Shown here: positions 6,171-12,852 of the stretch, one piece after another
How the letters are laid out: each line of letters starts with the position of its first letter
Position numbering within the stretch: position 1 is the stretch's first letter
NCBI GenBank assembly: GCA_019911985.1
Contig: JAIOJO010000547.1
Span: forward strand, 1 to 12,852
Direction: 5' to 3'
From: Sulfuricellaceae bacterium
GTDB lineage: Bacteria > Pseudomonadota > Gammaproteobacteria > Burkholderiales > UBA9220
Length of the DNA stretch: 12,852 nt
Translations under genes and position numbers: made by a program
The notes under the pieces: model-generated
The model's database searches: none
What the model was told of the DNA's origin: nothing
What the model saw: the letters and a program-made list of their open reading frames with translations, nothing else

Positions 6171-6824
6171 TCAGCGCGTTGACAGGGTGGCGCAATCGAC
6201 GGCCTTGACTTCGCTGCCGGGAAATTTCAGTTTCAAATTCACCATCTCCGCCAATAGGTTGTCGTCCGCATTGCGGATTTGAAAAACGCTATTGGCCTGC
6301 TTGTAAGGCCCCGCCAGGGCGGAATGTATCCCCTTGCCCCGCACGACGGCAAGATAGCGCTGGGCCGCTTGCTCGGTCTTAAACACCCCCAAGGAAATCG
6401 CGAGATGCCATTTCCCGCTATCTTGCACGATGTAACTTTCATTGAAGCCCAGCGATTTGGCTTCGGCCCATTTTTCTTGGGATTCGCTCGGCTTGCCGTG
6501 GGTCGGAATATAGACCCAGAAACTACCGTTGTTTGCCAAGGGGAGGGGCTGCAGCAATCGGTCGCCCAATTGCAGTTTATCCAAGGCTTGGGTGGCGGAA
6601 GACACACGGTCGGCGGGGAGGCCGCTCCATTCCAGGCAGGAGGTCGAGTGGGCCGCTACAGGGATTTGTGCGGCCTGCTGCGGACTCAGCAGCTTTATCC
6701 GATCAGGGCGAAGGGCTTGGTGTGCCGACGCGGGATCGCCGGGCGCCATGGCGGCAAGGCGAGTGTAGCCGAAAAAGGCGCCGTTGACGATGAGCAGCAG
6801 AATGAAAAGTAACTTCATGAACAT
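6171..6824 (-). CDS. SPOR-domain membrane-anchored protein
   Basis: The 217-aa product starts with one hydrophobic helix (about 3-20), probably an inner-membrane anchor or signal, then a periplasmic linker and a SPOR-like domain (about 102-170: FWVYIPTHG, GFNESYIVQDSGKWHLAISLGVFKTEQAAQRYL). SPOR domains bind peptidoglycan stripped of stem peptides, often at the septum. Two periplasmic cysteines, C63 (in CLEW) and C211, could form a disulfide. A protein of this kind follows coaX in other gammaproteobacteria such as Pseudomonas. Start: ATG 6824 has a GGGA about 10 nt upstream; ATG 6818 (two codons on) makes the classic ATGA overlap with the coaX stop. Either is possible. The exact role is unknown. 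Confidence 0.8.
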   Translation of the reverse strand: MFMKLLFILLLIVNGAFFGYTRLAAMAPGDPASAHQALRPDRIKLLSPQQAAQIPVAAHSTSCLEWSGLPADRVSSATQALDKLQLGDRLLQPLPLANNGSFWVYIPTHGKPSESQEKWAEAKSLGFNESYIVQDSGKWHLAISLGVFKTEQAAQRYLAVVRGKGIHSALAGPYKQANSVFQIRNADDNLLAEMVNLKLKFPGSEVKAVDCATLSTR

Positions 6825-7540
6825 GAGTGCGCGATCCCGATAAGTCCTTCCAGCACCAAATTATCGACTACTTCAGCGGAAATGCGTAACCGGGGTAAAA
6901 CGTCCTGAGCATTGCCGCCGCTCAAGAAGCAGTGCGGCGTGCCATGGGCTTCCGATAATTCGTAGGCCATGCGTTCAACGGCTCCGCAAAGCGCGTTCAG
7001 GCAGCCGCTGCGCACAGCGTTCGCGGTCGTGTCGGGAAAGCGCTGGTAATCGCCGCCGTCCAATCGGATTGCTTCCGTGCCCCGTTCCAGCGCCTGTTCC
7101 ATGAGCGATAAGCCTGGCACGATGAGTCCGCCGAGGAAACGCCCGCTGGCGGATAGCGCGTCAACCGTCATGGCCGTGCCGCAGTTGACGACCAGGCAGG
7201 CGGCCGATGTGCGCCGCCGCGCGGCAATCAGTGCCGCCCACCGGTCGCTGCCGAGTTGAGACGGGGTGCGGTATCCGTTGCTTACGCCGCACTGTTGCGC
7301 TTCGGCGCTAATCCAGCGTGGCGCAACTGGCCAGCATGCCAGCTTGGCATTAACGGCTGCAGCTATAGCCGGGTCGGCCACGCTGGATGCAATAATCTGC
7401 CCTGGGCTGGGGCCGCTTTTCCAGGCGGAGGCCAAGGCGTCCAAGTCATTTTTGTCCGCGGCACCGGTCGCCAGCCAGCCGCCATTGCTGTGCATCCCCC
7501 ATTTGATGCGGCTATTGCCGATGTCGATGGCAAGGATCAT
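6815..7540 (-). CDS. coaX: Type III pantothenate kinase CoaX
   Basis: CoaX phosphorylates pantothenate with ATP, the first committed step of coenzyme A synthesis; unlike the type I enzyme CoaA it is not feedback-inhibited by CoA. The 241-aa protein has the ASKHA-fold family motifs: DIGNSRIKWG (6-15, catalytic Asp 6), GSDRW (97-101), NCGTAMTVD (119-127), GGLIVPGL (137-144) and FLSGGNAQ (205-212). ATG 7540 is chosen over an upstream in-frame start at 7711 because it begins right at the conserved motif and forms an ATGA overlap with the birA stop; a GGGG run sits just upstream. It lies between birA and the SPOR gene in one minus-strand operon. Together with coaE in this window it covers the first and last steps of the CoA pathway. 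Confidence 0.95.
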   Translation of the reverse strand: MILAIDIGNSRIKWGMHSNGGWLATGAADKNDLDALASAWKSGPSPGQIIASSVADPAIAAAVNAKLACWPVAPRWISAEAQQCGVSNGYRTPSQLGSDRWAALIAARRRTSAACLVVNCGTAMTVDALSASGRFLGGLIVPGLSLMEQALERGTEAIRLDGGDYQRFPDTTANAVRSGCLNALCGAVERMAYELSEAHGTPHCFLSGGNAQDVLPRLRISAEVVDNLVLEGLIGIAHSCS

Positions 7541-8514
7541 GCCGCCCCGCGCAGGCTGATTTCGCCGTTGGCGATACGCCGTGGACCTGAACCCGAATCG
7601 AGCAGCAAGGATCCGTCGTCGGAAACATCGACGATACGGCCTTCTACCACGGGCCCATTGGGTTGCAGCAGTCTCACTGTTTTGCCGTGATAGGCGTGAA
7701 GTTGCCGCCATTCTTCGCGCAGAGCGGAAAACCCGCTCTCGCTGAACAGATCGAGGACCTCGATCAAGTGAGCCAAAAGCCGGCCTTGCAAGAGGTTGCG
7801 ATCCGGCGGGGCCTTGCAGATCGAATGTACATCGGTCACCGCTTGGTCGATTGCCGAGCGGGTGCGATCCGATAGCTTGAGATTAAGCCCGATGCCGATA
7901 ACGGCGGCGCTCGGGCCGAGCATGTCGCCCTGAAGTTCGATCAGAATGCCGGCCAGCTTGTGGTGCCGATGGAGCACGTCATTCGGCCACTTTAGCGAAA
8001 CGTCGCTGACGCCGGCTTCGCGCAACGCGCGTGCGACCGCTACGCCTGCGGCCAAGCTGAGTCCTGAGAGCGATGCCACGCCTTGGTTGAAGCGCCATAG
8101 CAGGGAAAAGGCCAATCCTCCCCCCAGCCCGGTATGCCAGCTACGTCCGCGCCGTCCGCGCCCGCGGGTTTGCAATTCGCTCGCTAGGCAGGAGCCGTGG
8201 GGCGCGCCTAGCGCGGTGTTTTGCAGCAGCATGCTGTTGGTGGATTCGACGCTATCGGCAAGCATCAGGTCGATTCGATTTGCATTGGTGCCTATGGCGC
8301 TGAGAATGCGCTCGCGATTCAACCACTGAATGCCCCGCGGCAAACGGTAACCCCGGCCGCGTATGCGCTGCAGAGACAATCCGGACTCATCCAAGTCTTG
8401 CAGGGCTTGCCAGATGCCGGTGCGGGATACGTCGAGTAGGCGCGCCATTTCCTCGCCGGAGTGAAATTCCTCGTCCGAGAGCAGCCGAAGAACAGAAAAG
8501 GTAAGTGGTTTCAA
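7537..8514 (-). CDS. birA: Bifunctional biotin ligase / biotin operon repressor BirA
   Basis: BirA activates biotin with ATP and attaches it to acetyl-CoA carboxylase carrier protein; with its HTH domain it also represses biotin synthesis genes. The 325-aa protein has an N-terminal winged HTH (about 1-60, EFHSGEEMARLLDVSRTGIWQALQDL), the biotinoyl-5'-AMP loop GRGRRGRSW (118-126), KWPNDV (175-180), HKLAGILIEL (185-194) and the C-terminal SH3-like domain ending in GEISLRGAA. The presence of the HTH supports the two-function form. The start is a TTG at 8514: no in-frame ATG lies near the N-terminus until residue 23, inside the HTH, and a GAAGAAAG site precedes the TTG. It is the first gene of the birA-coaX-SPOR operon. 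Confidence 0.94.
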   Translation of the reverse strand: MKPLTFSVLRLLSDEEFHSGEEMARLLDVSRTGIWQALQDLDESGLSLQRIRGRGYRLPRGIQWLNRERILSAIGTNANRIDLMLADSVESTNSMLLQNTALGAPHGSCLASELQTRGRGRRGRSWHTGLGGGLAFSLLWRFNQGVASLSGLSLAAGVAVARALREAGVSDVSLKWPNDVLHRHHKLAGILIELQGDMLGPSAAVIGIGLNLKLSDRTRSAIDQAVTDVHSICKAPPDRNLLQGRLLAHLIEVLDLFSESGFSALREEWRQLHAYHGKTVRLLQPNGPVVEGRIVDVSDDGSLLLDSGSGPRRIANGEISLRGAA

Positions 8515-8585
8515 GGCTTTCTTCGATGGTTGGGCGGGTGCATGGTAACACAGCCGCCAGCGGCTTTTCCGCGTAAAATGGCGGT

Positions 8586-9002
8586 ATGAAACCGTATCTT
8601 ACAAGATGGCGTTTGATCCTGCCTAGCGTGCTGTTTGGATTGGCGGCTTGCTCTCCCTCCGCGGCGCCGCCGAAGGCCGTGCATTGCGCCAGCATCCAGC
8701 ACGGATGCCGCTTCGAGATGGGCGGGAATCCGCTCGAATTGCGCCTTTCCCGTGCGCCCGGCAGCATGGCCCCATTCGACGTGATGGTGCATGCGCCGAA
8801 GGCGCGGAGCGTGACGGCCGCTTTCCAAATGGAGGGGATGGATATGGGCGACATCCGCTATCGGCTGAATCGAGGTGCGGATGATTGGTGGCATGGAACG
8901 GTGCGGCTGCCGCTATGCGTGACTGGCCAAAGTAATTGGCAACTTACCTTGGATGTCGACGGAACGCAGGCGAACATTCCTTTTGCCCTCGGCAAGCCAT
9001 AG
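8586..9002 (+). CDS. Small lipoprotein with Cys and Met motifs, function unknown
   Basis: This 138-aa protein has a lipoprotein signal (Arg at 8-9, hydrophobic stretch, lipobox LAAC, Cys 22). The mature part carries HCxxxxxxGC (C34, C41), a Met cluster MEGMDMGDIRY (82-92), WWHGTVRLPLC (101-111, C111) and a beta-rich C-terminus. From memory it resembles small gammaproteobacterial lipoproteins and YtkA/FixH-like immunoglobulin-fold proteins with an MxMG motif and a following LPxC; some of these lie near copper or cytochrome oxidase genes. That link is an inference, and no copper gene is nearby here. It is a single gene, divergent from birA with 71 bp between starts and convergent with yacG. No strong Shine-Dalgarno is seen; TAAAAT at 8574-8579 is too close to the ATG to be its -10 unless the mRNA is nearly leaderless. 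Confidence 0.75.
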   Translation: MKPYLTRWRLILPSVLFGLAACSPSAAPPKAVHCASIQHGCRFEMGGNPLELRLSRAPGSMAPFDVMVHAPKARSVTAAFQMEGMDMGDIRYRLNRGADDWWHGTVRLPLCVTGQSNWQLTLDVDGTQANIPFALGKP

Positions 9003-9020
9003 AAGGCTTTAAGCCCCTCA

Positions 9021-9046
9021 GGGCCGCGGCTTAATCTGCGGCGCCC
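9021..9046. other. GC-rich hairpin between convergent genes
   Basis: In the 47-bp gap between the lipoprotein gene and yacG, GGGCCGC (9021-9027) can pair with GCGGC-G-CC (9038-9045), a 7-bp stem with one bulged G and a 10-nt loop. No T-run follows on either strand, so it is at best a weak or Rho-assisted end point for the two convergent transcripts. Confidence 0.28.
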
Positions 9047-9049
9047 ACG

Positions 9050-9250
9050 TTAATGACTGGAGGCGCCGCTTTCGTCGGGGGGAATTTCCGGATCTGGGAT
9101 GCGGTAGGATTCCGTTGCCCATTGGCCGAGGTCGATAAGCTTGCAGCGTTCACTGCAGAACGGGCGGAATGGATTGTTCGTGCTCCACTCCGTGGGTTTT
9201 TTGCAGATTGGGCAGGCGACGAGACGGGGAGGGCGTGGTGCCGATTTCAT
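9050..9250 (-). CDS. yacG: DNA gyrase inhibitor YacG
   Basis: YacG is a small zinc protein that binds the GyrB C-terminal region and blocks DNA binding by gyrase in E. coli. The 66-aa product matches the family length. Zinc ligands are CPIC (C13, C16) and FCSERCKLIDLGQW (C32, C36), with the conserved FRPFCSERC-LIDLG-W block; the tail is acidic and Pro-rich. ATG at 9250, 12 bp after the zapD stop. It is the last gene of the pil-coaE-zapD-yacG group, the same order as in many gammaproteobacteria. Confidence 0.95.
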   Translation of the reverse strand: MKSAPRPPRLVACPICKKPTEWSTNNPFRPFCSERCKLIDLGQWATESYRIPDPEIPPDESGASSH

Positions 9251-9262
9251 GGACTTCGCGGA

Positions 9263-10018
9263 CTACAAGCTGCACAAAATCAGATCGAATGGGATTCCCT
9301 CGTCGCAAATTTTCGCCCGGTCGATCCCTCCAACGGTATTAAAGCGAATATTGATGGCGTATTTGTTGGCGCTGATTTCGGGAAAGCATGGCAGATTCTC
9401 TTCCAGCACGACGCGCAGCATTTGCACTACCCGACCGGACAGCATTTGTTGGAATGCCCCTTGTTGCGTACGCTGATGCGATAATTTCCCGCTGTCCCGC
9501 AGCATGCGCAAGACCACGGCCAAGCCGTCGTTGATCGGCAGTAGCGGAGCGATCCATTCGGCTAAATTTTTTTGCCGGGTCGCCTTGTCTAGATGCAGCC
9601 AATAATGGTAAGAAGGCAAGTCGAATTCGCAAACGCCCCCCGGTATGCAGGCGCGTTGTTTGATGCCCATTAACCATTCGTTTTCGCGCAAGTGCTGGCC
9701 GAATTTTCCTGAAATGGAGTGCAGACTTTCATGGGTTTTGCGTATCGTTGCCAGGATTTCGTCCAGTGCCGCTTCTGAAATGGCTGGATTATGGCGCAAG
9801 CCTTCCAGCATGTTTTTCTGCCGCTCCAGCTCTTGGATTAGATCGGATTTGAGATCGGCGCGGCCTGCGACTTCGAGTATCTCAAACAGCGAGAGCAACG
9901 CGGCGTGATGGTCTAGCGCATCGTTTTTCCCTCGGTAGTGAGCGGCCTTGGCGAACAGGTCCTCAAGACGTAGTAGCGTGCGGATGCGTTCGTTGAGGGG
10001 GTGTTCGTAAATAATCAC
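9263..10018 (-). CDS. zapD: Cell division protein ZapD (FtsZ-associated)
   Basis: ZapD cross-links FtsZ filaments through the FtsZ C-terminal tail and helps build the Z-ring in the cytoplasm. The 251-aa protein fits the family length (E. coli 247). It starts with the typical IIYEHPLNERIRTLLRLE block, followed by a helical region (to about 115) and a beta-rich domain with CEFDLPSYHYWL (129-140) and the C-terminal AINIRF strand. The start is GTG at 10018, forced by the conserved N-terminus. It sits between coaE and yacG. A possible promoter lies upstream at 10045-10073. Confidence 0.95.
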   Translation of the reverse strand: MIIYEHPLNERIRTLLRLEDLFAKAAHYRGKNDALDHHAALLSLFEILEVAGRADLKSDLIQELERQKNMLEGLRHNPAISEAALDEILATIRKTHESLHSISGKFGQHLRENEWLMGIKQRACIPGGVCEFDLPSYHYWLHLDKATRQKNLAEWIAPLLPINDGLAVVLRMLRDSGKLSHQRTQQGAFQQMLSGRVVQMLRVVLEENLPCFPEISANKYAINIRFNTVGGIDRAKICDEGIPFDLILCSL

Positions 10019-10044
10019 TGGCCGCTGGCGTCCTCGAAAGCTTT

Positions 10045-10073
10045 ATTTTGAATTAGAAAATCAATTTTGACAA
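10045..10073 (-). promoter_or_regulatory. Candidate promoter upstream of zapD
   Basis: On the minus strand, TTGTCA (5 of 6 to the -35 consensus; plus-strand 10068-10073) and CAAAAT (4 of 6 to the -10; 10045-10050) are 17 bp apart in an AT-rich 72-bp gap between coaE and zapD. The start point would be near 10038, about 20 nt before the zapD GTG. The -35 overlaps one arm of the hairpin at 10067-10094. Confidence 0.35.
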
Positions 10074-10094
10074 ACTGTTGCGAGAAGTTGTCAA
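10067..10094. repeat. Inverted repeat (hairpin) at the coaE stop codon
   Basis: TTGACAA (10067-10073) and TTGTCAA (10088-10094) are exact inverted repeats 14 bp apart; the stem can extend by two more pairs (CT/AG) past one bulged A. It covers the coaE stop codon (10091-10093). On the minus strand it is followed by AAAATTGATTTT rather than a T-run, so a standard terminator is unlikely. It may be an mRNA 3'-end structure for coaE or an operator-like site over the candidate zapD -35. Confidence 0.45.
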
Positions 10095-10720
10095 TGCGGC
10101 GTGGTAACGCTGGCCTTGGCGAGGGCGGCCAGGGCTAGATATTTCCGGTGTAAGGCGGCAATTTGCGGTGCCAATGCGCTTTCTTCGCCGCGGTTGTCGA
10201 GCGTGTCGTCCGACCGTTGCAGACGTTCCCCTCGCGTCATTTGGTGCGCCATGATAGCGCGTATCTCCAGCTCCGACAAACCGTTGCGCGCCGCGACTCG
10301 GGCGATTTGTTGCATTTCGTCGCAATCCACAAGCAGCACTCGTTGAACGATGTCTCGGTAGTGCCCTGTTTCCAGCAGCAAGGGAACGATCACTAGAGTA
10401 TAGGGCGCGGTCTGGCGAGACAGCTCCTCCTCGACCCGTTGCCGTATCAGGGGGTGGAGAATGCTCTCCAGGCGCGCTTTTGCCTGGGTGTCGGAGAAAA
10501 TCAGGCGGCGCAGGCGGGCGCGATCCAGGCTGCCGTCGCGGAGTAGAAAATCGCGACCGAACTGCGATGCGATGGTGAGCAGGGCGGGCTCGCCGGGACG
10601 CGTGAGCTCGTGTGCAAGGGCGTCGGTATCGACGATGCCGGCGCCGAGATCGGCAAAAAAACGGGCCGCCGAACTTTTTCCGCAACCTACGCCGCCGGTG
10701 AGACCAATGGCGTAAGTCAT
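10091..10720 (-). CDS. coaE: Dephospho-CoA kinase CoaE
   Basis: CoaE phosphorylates the ribose 3'-OH of dephospho-CoA, the last step of coenzyme A synthesis. The 209-aa protein has the P-loop GGVGCGKS (9-16), DTDALAHELT (31-40), the LHPLIR motif (88-93), VPLLLETG (112-119, lid/substrate region) and SDDTLDNRGEE (170-180). ATG at 10720 follows the pilD stop codon with no gap (TAA then ATG), so its translation is probably coupled to pilD; I see no strong Shine-Dalgarno. pilD-coaE adjacency is widespread in gammaproteobacteria. Confidence 0.96.
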   Translation of the reverse strand: MTYAIGLTGGVGCGKSSAARFFADLGAGIVDTDALAHELTRPGEPALLTIASQFGRDFLLRDGSLDRARLRRLIFSDTQAKARLESILHPLIRQRVEEELSRQTAPYTLVIVPLLLETGHYRDIVQRVLLVDCDEMQQIARVAARNGLSELEIRAIMAHQMTRGERLQRSDDTLDNRGEESALAPQIAALHRKYLALAALAKASVTTPH

Positions 10721-11581
10721 TTATAAGCTGAGATAAGTCTGAGTGATGGCGTGGCCCCAGAGCATCGTAATCAGGCCGCCGCCGGCTAGATAAGGCCCGA
10801 AGGGAATGGGGATTTGGCGCTTATGGCCGGCAAACAGGATTAAGGACAGGCCGACCGTAGCCCCTACGATTGAGGACAAAAGCAGAGTAACCGGCAGCAG
10901 TTGCCAGCCGAACCATGCGCCGATGGCGGCCAGCAGCTTGAAATCCCCGTAGCCCATGCCCTCCTTGCCGGTTGCCAGTTTGAACAGCCAATACACGGTC
11001 CAGAGCACGGCATAACCGCTGCAGGCGCCGATCACGGCTGCGGGCAGCGTGGTAAAGCTTCCGCCGAGATTGACTAGAAGCCCAAGCCAGATCAAGGGTT
11101 GTGTCAAGCTGTCGGGAAGGAGCTGCGTGTCCAGGTCGATAAAGGTCAGCGCAATGAGCACCCAAACGAAAATCAGCGCAAACAGCGCGGATATCCCGAA
11201 ACCGAAGTGCCAGGCTATATAGCCGCTGAGTAAGCCGGTCAGCGTTTCCACCAGGGGGTAGCGCGGAGCGATGCGGGCGCTGCAGGCGGAGCAGCGCCCG
11301 CGGAGCCAGAGATAACTCAGCACCGGAATGTTTTCCCAGGGACGAATCGAATGGCCGCAGGCCGGGCAGGTCGAGGGCGGAAATGCCAAGTTGATGCGTT
11401 TCTGTTCAGGCGGAGCCGGCTCTCCCCGCAAATCGGCGCACTGATCGTGCCACTCCTGTTCCATCATTTTCGGCAGGCGGTAGATCAGTACGTTCAGAAA
11501 ACTGCCTATGGTCAAGCCCAGGATGCTGGCCGCTATCACGAAGGCGGCCGGAAACGTTTGAAAAAGTTCCAGGATGCTCAT
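10721..11581 (-). CDS. pilD: Prepilin peptidase / N-methyltransferase PilD (A24 family)
   Basis: PilD cuts the leader from type IV prepilins and type II secretion pseudopilins and methylates the new N-terminus, in the inner membrane. The 286-aa protein has SFLNVLIYRLP (27-37), a zinc-type cytoplasmic loop with C72-x2-C75 and C97-x2-C100 (the full bifunctional form), and the two catalytic aspartates D149 (in FIDLDTQLLPD) and D213 (in GMGYGDFKLL). Several hydrophobic segments fit the usual eight helices. ATG 11581 is chosen over an in-frame start at 11674, which would run into pilC and lacks family similarity. It begins 13 bp after the pilC stop and abuts coaE. Confidence 0.96.
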   Translation of the reverse strand: MSILELFQTFPAAFVIAASILGLTIGSFLNVLIYRLPKMMEQEWHDQCADLRGEPAPPEQKRINLAFPPSTCPACGHSIRPWENIPVLSYLWLRGRCSACSARIAPRYPLVETLTGLLSGYIAWHFGFGISALFALIFVWVLIALTFIDLDTQLLPDSLTQPLIWLGLLVNLGGSFTTLPAAVIGACSGYAVLWTVYWLFKLATGKEGMGYGDFKLLAAIGAWFGWQLLPVTLLLSSIVGATVGLSLILFAGHKRQIPIPFGPYLAGGGLITMLWGHAITQTYLSL

Positions 11582-11594
11582 ATCGTTTTCCGCC

Positions 11595-12821
11595 TTAGCC
11601 GACGGCCTCGCCCATTTTGAAAATCGGCAAGTACATGGCAACCACCAGGCCGCCGATGAGCGTGCCGAGAACAACCATGATCATCGGTTCCATCAGGCTG
11701 GCAAGCGCGTCCACCGCATCGTCCACTTCCGCCTCGTAAAAATCCGCGACTTTGCCCAGCATGGCGTCTAGCGTGCCGGATTCTTCTCCGATGGACACCA
11801 TTTGCAGCACCATGTTGGGGAAAAGATTGGCGTTGGTCATGGCGGTCGTCAAGGCCGTACCGGTGCTGACTTCGCTCTGGATTTTCTTGGTGGCTTCGTA
11901 GTACACGACATTGCCGGCGGCTCCGGCGACGGAGTCCAGTGCGTCGACCAGGGGCACGCCGGCGGCGAACATGGTGGACAAAGTCCGCGCCCAGCGGGCG
12001 GTGGCCGATTTTTCCAGGATCATGCCGAACACCGGCAATTTCAGCGAGAGGCGGCCAAAAGCGTCCTGCATTTTTTTCGAGCGCTTCAAGGTGTAAAAGA
12101 ACGAATAAAAAGCGCCAAAAAGGCCGCCGAAAATGGCCCACCAGAATTTGACGAAGAAGTCGGAAATGCCCATGACAATCAGGGTCGGGGTCGGCAGGGT
12201 AGCGCCGAAGCTGGAGAAGAGTTCCTTAAAAGCGGGAACGACGAAGATCATGATCACCGCGGTGATGATGAAGGCGATTGAAATAACCGCGATCGGATAA
12301 GTCAGCGCGGACTTGATTTTACCTTTGATGCCGAGGATTTTTTCCTTGTAAGTCGCGAGGCGGTCCAGCACGGTATCCAAAATACCGGCTTGCTCGCCGG
12401 CGTTGATCAGGTTGCAGTAAAGCGTGTCGAAATACAGCGGGTACTTGCGGAAGGCCTGGGAGAGGCTGCTGCCGGTCTCGACTTCGCTCTTGACATCCAT
12501 CAGCAGCTTGGTCACGGCGGGGTTGCTGTGGCCTTTGGCGACGATGTCGAAGGATTGCAGCAGCGGCACGCCGGACTTCAGCATGGTGGCGATTTGACGG
12601 GTGAACAGGGCAATGTCTTTTTCGGTGATCTTTTTGCCGCGGGCTAAGCCGCTTTGCTTTTTGACCTTGACCGGGGTGATCCCCTGCCGGCGCAGCGAAA
12701 CATTGACGGTCGCCATATTGCCGGCCTTCATCTCGCCCTTGAGTTTTTTGCCTTTTGCGTTGGTGCCTTCCCATAGAAAAACGAATTCCTTGACACCTTG
12801 ATTCTTGTCTTTCGCGGCCAT
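11595..12821 (-). CDS. pilC: Type IV pilus inner-membrane platform protein PilC
   Basis: PilC (GspF family) is the inner-membrane platform that couples the PilB and PilT motor ATPases to pilin assembly and disassembly. The 408-aa protein has a short N-terminal cytoplasmic part (F-x-W-x-G-x-N at 15-21), then two T2SF repeats (about 70-193 and 273-395). Each repeat carries a TMLxxGVPLLQSFD / TMFAAGVPLVDALD and an INAGEQAGILD / VSIGEESGTLD block. Membrane segments are near 174-197, 226-243 and 380-399. ATG 12821 has a GGGAG site about 8 nt upstream. It follows a likely pilB end and precedes pilD. Confidence 0.97.
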   Translation of the reverse strand: MAAKDKNQGVKEFVFLWEGTNAKGKKLKGEMKAGNMATVNVSLRRQGITPVKVKKQSGLARGKKITEKDIALFTRQIATMLKSGVPLLQSFDIVAKGHSNPAVTKLLMDVKSEVETGSSLSQAFRKYPLYFDTLYCNLINAGEQAGILDTVLDRLATYKEKILGIKGKIKSALTYPIAVISIAFIITAVIMIFVVPAFKELFSSFGATLPTPTLIVMGISDFFVKFWWAIFGGLFGAFYSFFYTLKRSKKMQDAFGRLSLKLPVFGMILEKSATARWARTLSTMFAAGVPLVDALDSVAGAAGNVVYYEATKKIQSEVSTGTALTTAMTNANLFPNMVLQMVSIGEESGTLDAMLGKVADFYEAEVDDAVDALASLMEPMIMVVLGTLIGGLVVAMYLPIFKMGEAVG

Positions 12822-12836
12822 GCCTACTCCCGTTTT

Positions 12837-12852
12837 CTATTCGTTGGTGACG
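12837..12852 (-). CDS. pilB: Probable last codons of pilB (partial, cut by window edge)
   Basis: Read on the minus strand, the window edge begins with codons for Val-Thr-Asn-Glu and then a TAG stop, 15 bp before the pilC ATG. PilB motor ATPases commonly end in a short RVT-x-acidic tail, and pilB precedes pilC in most gammaproteobacteria, so this is most likely its 3' end. Only four residues are visible, so the call rests mainly on context. Confidence 0.5.

Noticed and set aside
7541..7711. N-terminal extension of coaX
   Set aside because: The extra residues are an Arg-rich shadow of the birA C-terminus; the CoaX motif begins at the ATG at 7540.
8552..8568. AGCCG/CGGCT hairpin followed by TTT
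   Set aside because: The stem is only 5 bp, the T-run is short, and it lies between divergent genes where no terminator is expected.
8574..8579. TAAAAT as a -10 box for the small lipoprotein
   Set aside because: It ends 6 bp before the ATG and no -35 is found at the right distance.
10053..10685. 210-aa Arg-rich minus-strand frame
   Set aside because: It overlaps coaE in another frame and has the Arg/Pro-rich makeup typical of a shadow of GC-rich coding DNA.
11582..11674. N-terminal extension of pilD
   Set aside because: It overlaps the pilC C-terminus out of frame; PilD similarity starts at the ATG at 11581.
11578..12141. 187-aa Arg/His-rich minus-strand frame
   Set aside because: It is a frame-shifted shadow of pilC, which is intact over the whole stretch.

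Overview
The window is a chromosomal segment from a gammaproteobacterium. Two conserved gene neighbourhoods support this: rsmI / lpoA-yraN-(diaA or gmhA)-dolP, and pilB-pilC-pilD-coaE-zapD-yacG. A type III pantothenate kinase (coaX) fused into a birA-coaX-SPOR cluster points away from the enteric bacteria and towards groups such as Pseudomonas-like or Methylococcales-like lineages. The order is an inference from gene order and protein flavour; I could not search for it. The sequence is gene-dense, with no insertion sequences, prophage genes, CRISPR or tRNA.

Layout. (1) 1-526: the end of an rRNA operon on the plus strand: the 3' end of 23S rRNA, a spacer, 5S rRNA and a strong hairpin terminator that should work in both directions. 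(2) 540-1388, minus: rsmI (16S rRNA methyltransferase), converging on the rRNA operon. (3) 1407-4661, plus: a tight, overlapping operon of an envelope lipoprotein (short LpoA), a YraN nuclease-fold protein, a sugar-phosphate isomerase (GmhA-like, in the place where E. coli has diaA), DolP (dual BON lipoprotein) and a stand-alone heptose-1-phosphate adenylyltransferase (rfaE2/hldC type). Peptidoglycan synthase activation, outer-membrane quality and LPS heptose supply thus share one transcript. (4) 4797-6164, plus: a GlcD-type FAD-linked oxidase. (5) 6171-8514, minus: birA, coaX and a SPOR-domain protein, all with 4-bp overlaps or close to it (cofactor metabolism plus an envelope protein). (6) 8586-9002, plus: a small lipoprotein with Cys and Met motifs. 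(7) 9050-12852, minus: the last codons of what is probably pilB, then pilC, pilD, coaE, zapD and yacG (type IV pilus assembly, CoA synthesis, FtsZ bundling, gyrase inhibition).

Nothing here amounts to a clearly new biological system; most genes are housekeeping. The points most worth a second look are the isomerase that sits in the diaA slot but carries the GmhA catalytic residues and is paired with a heptose adenylyltransferase, the LpoA that lacks the N-terminal TPR half, the small Met/Cys lipoprotein, and a consensus -10 box inside rsmI that probably drives the lpoA operon.
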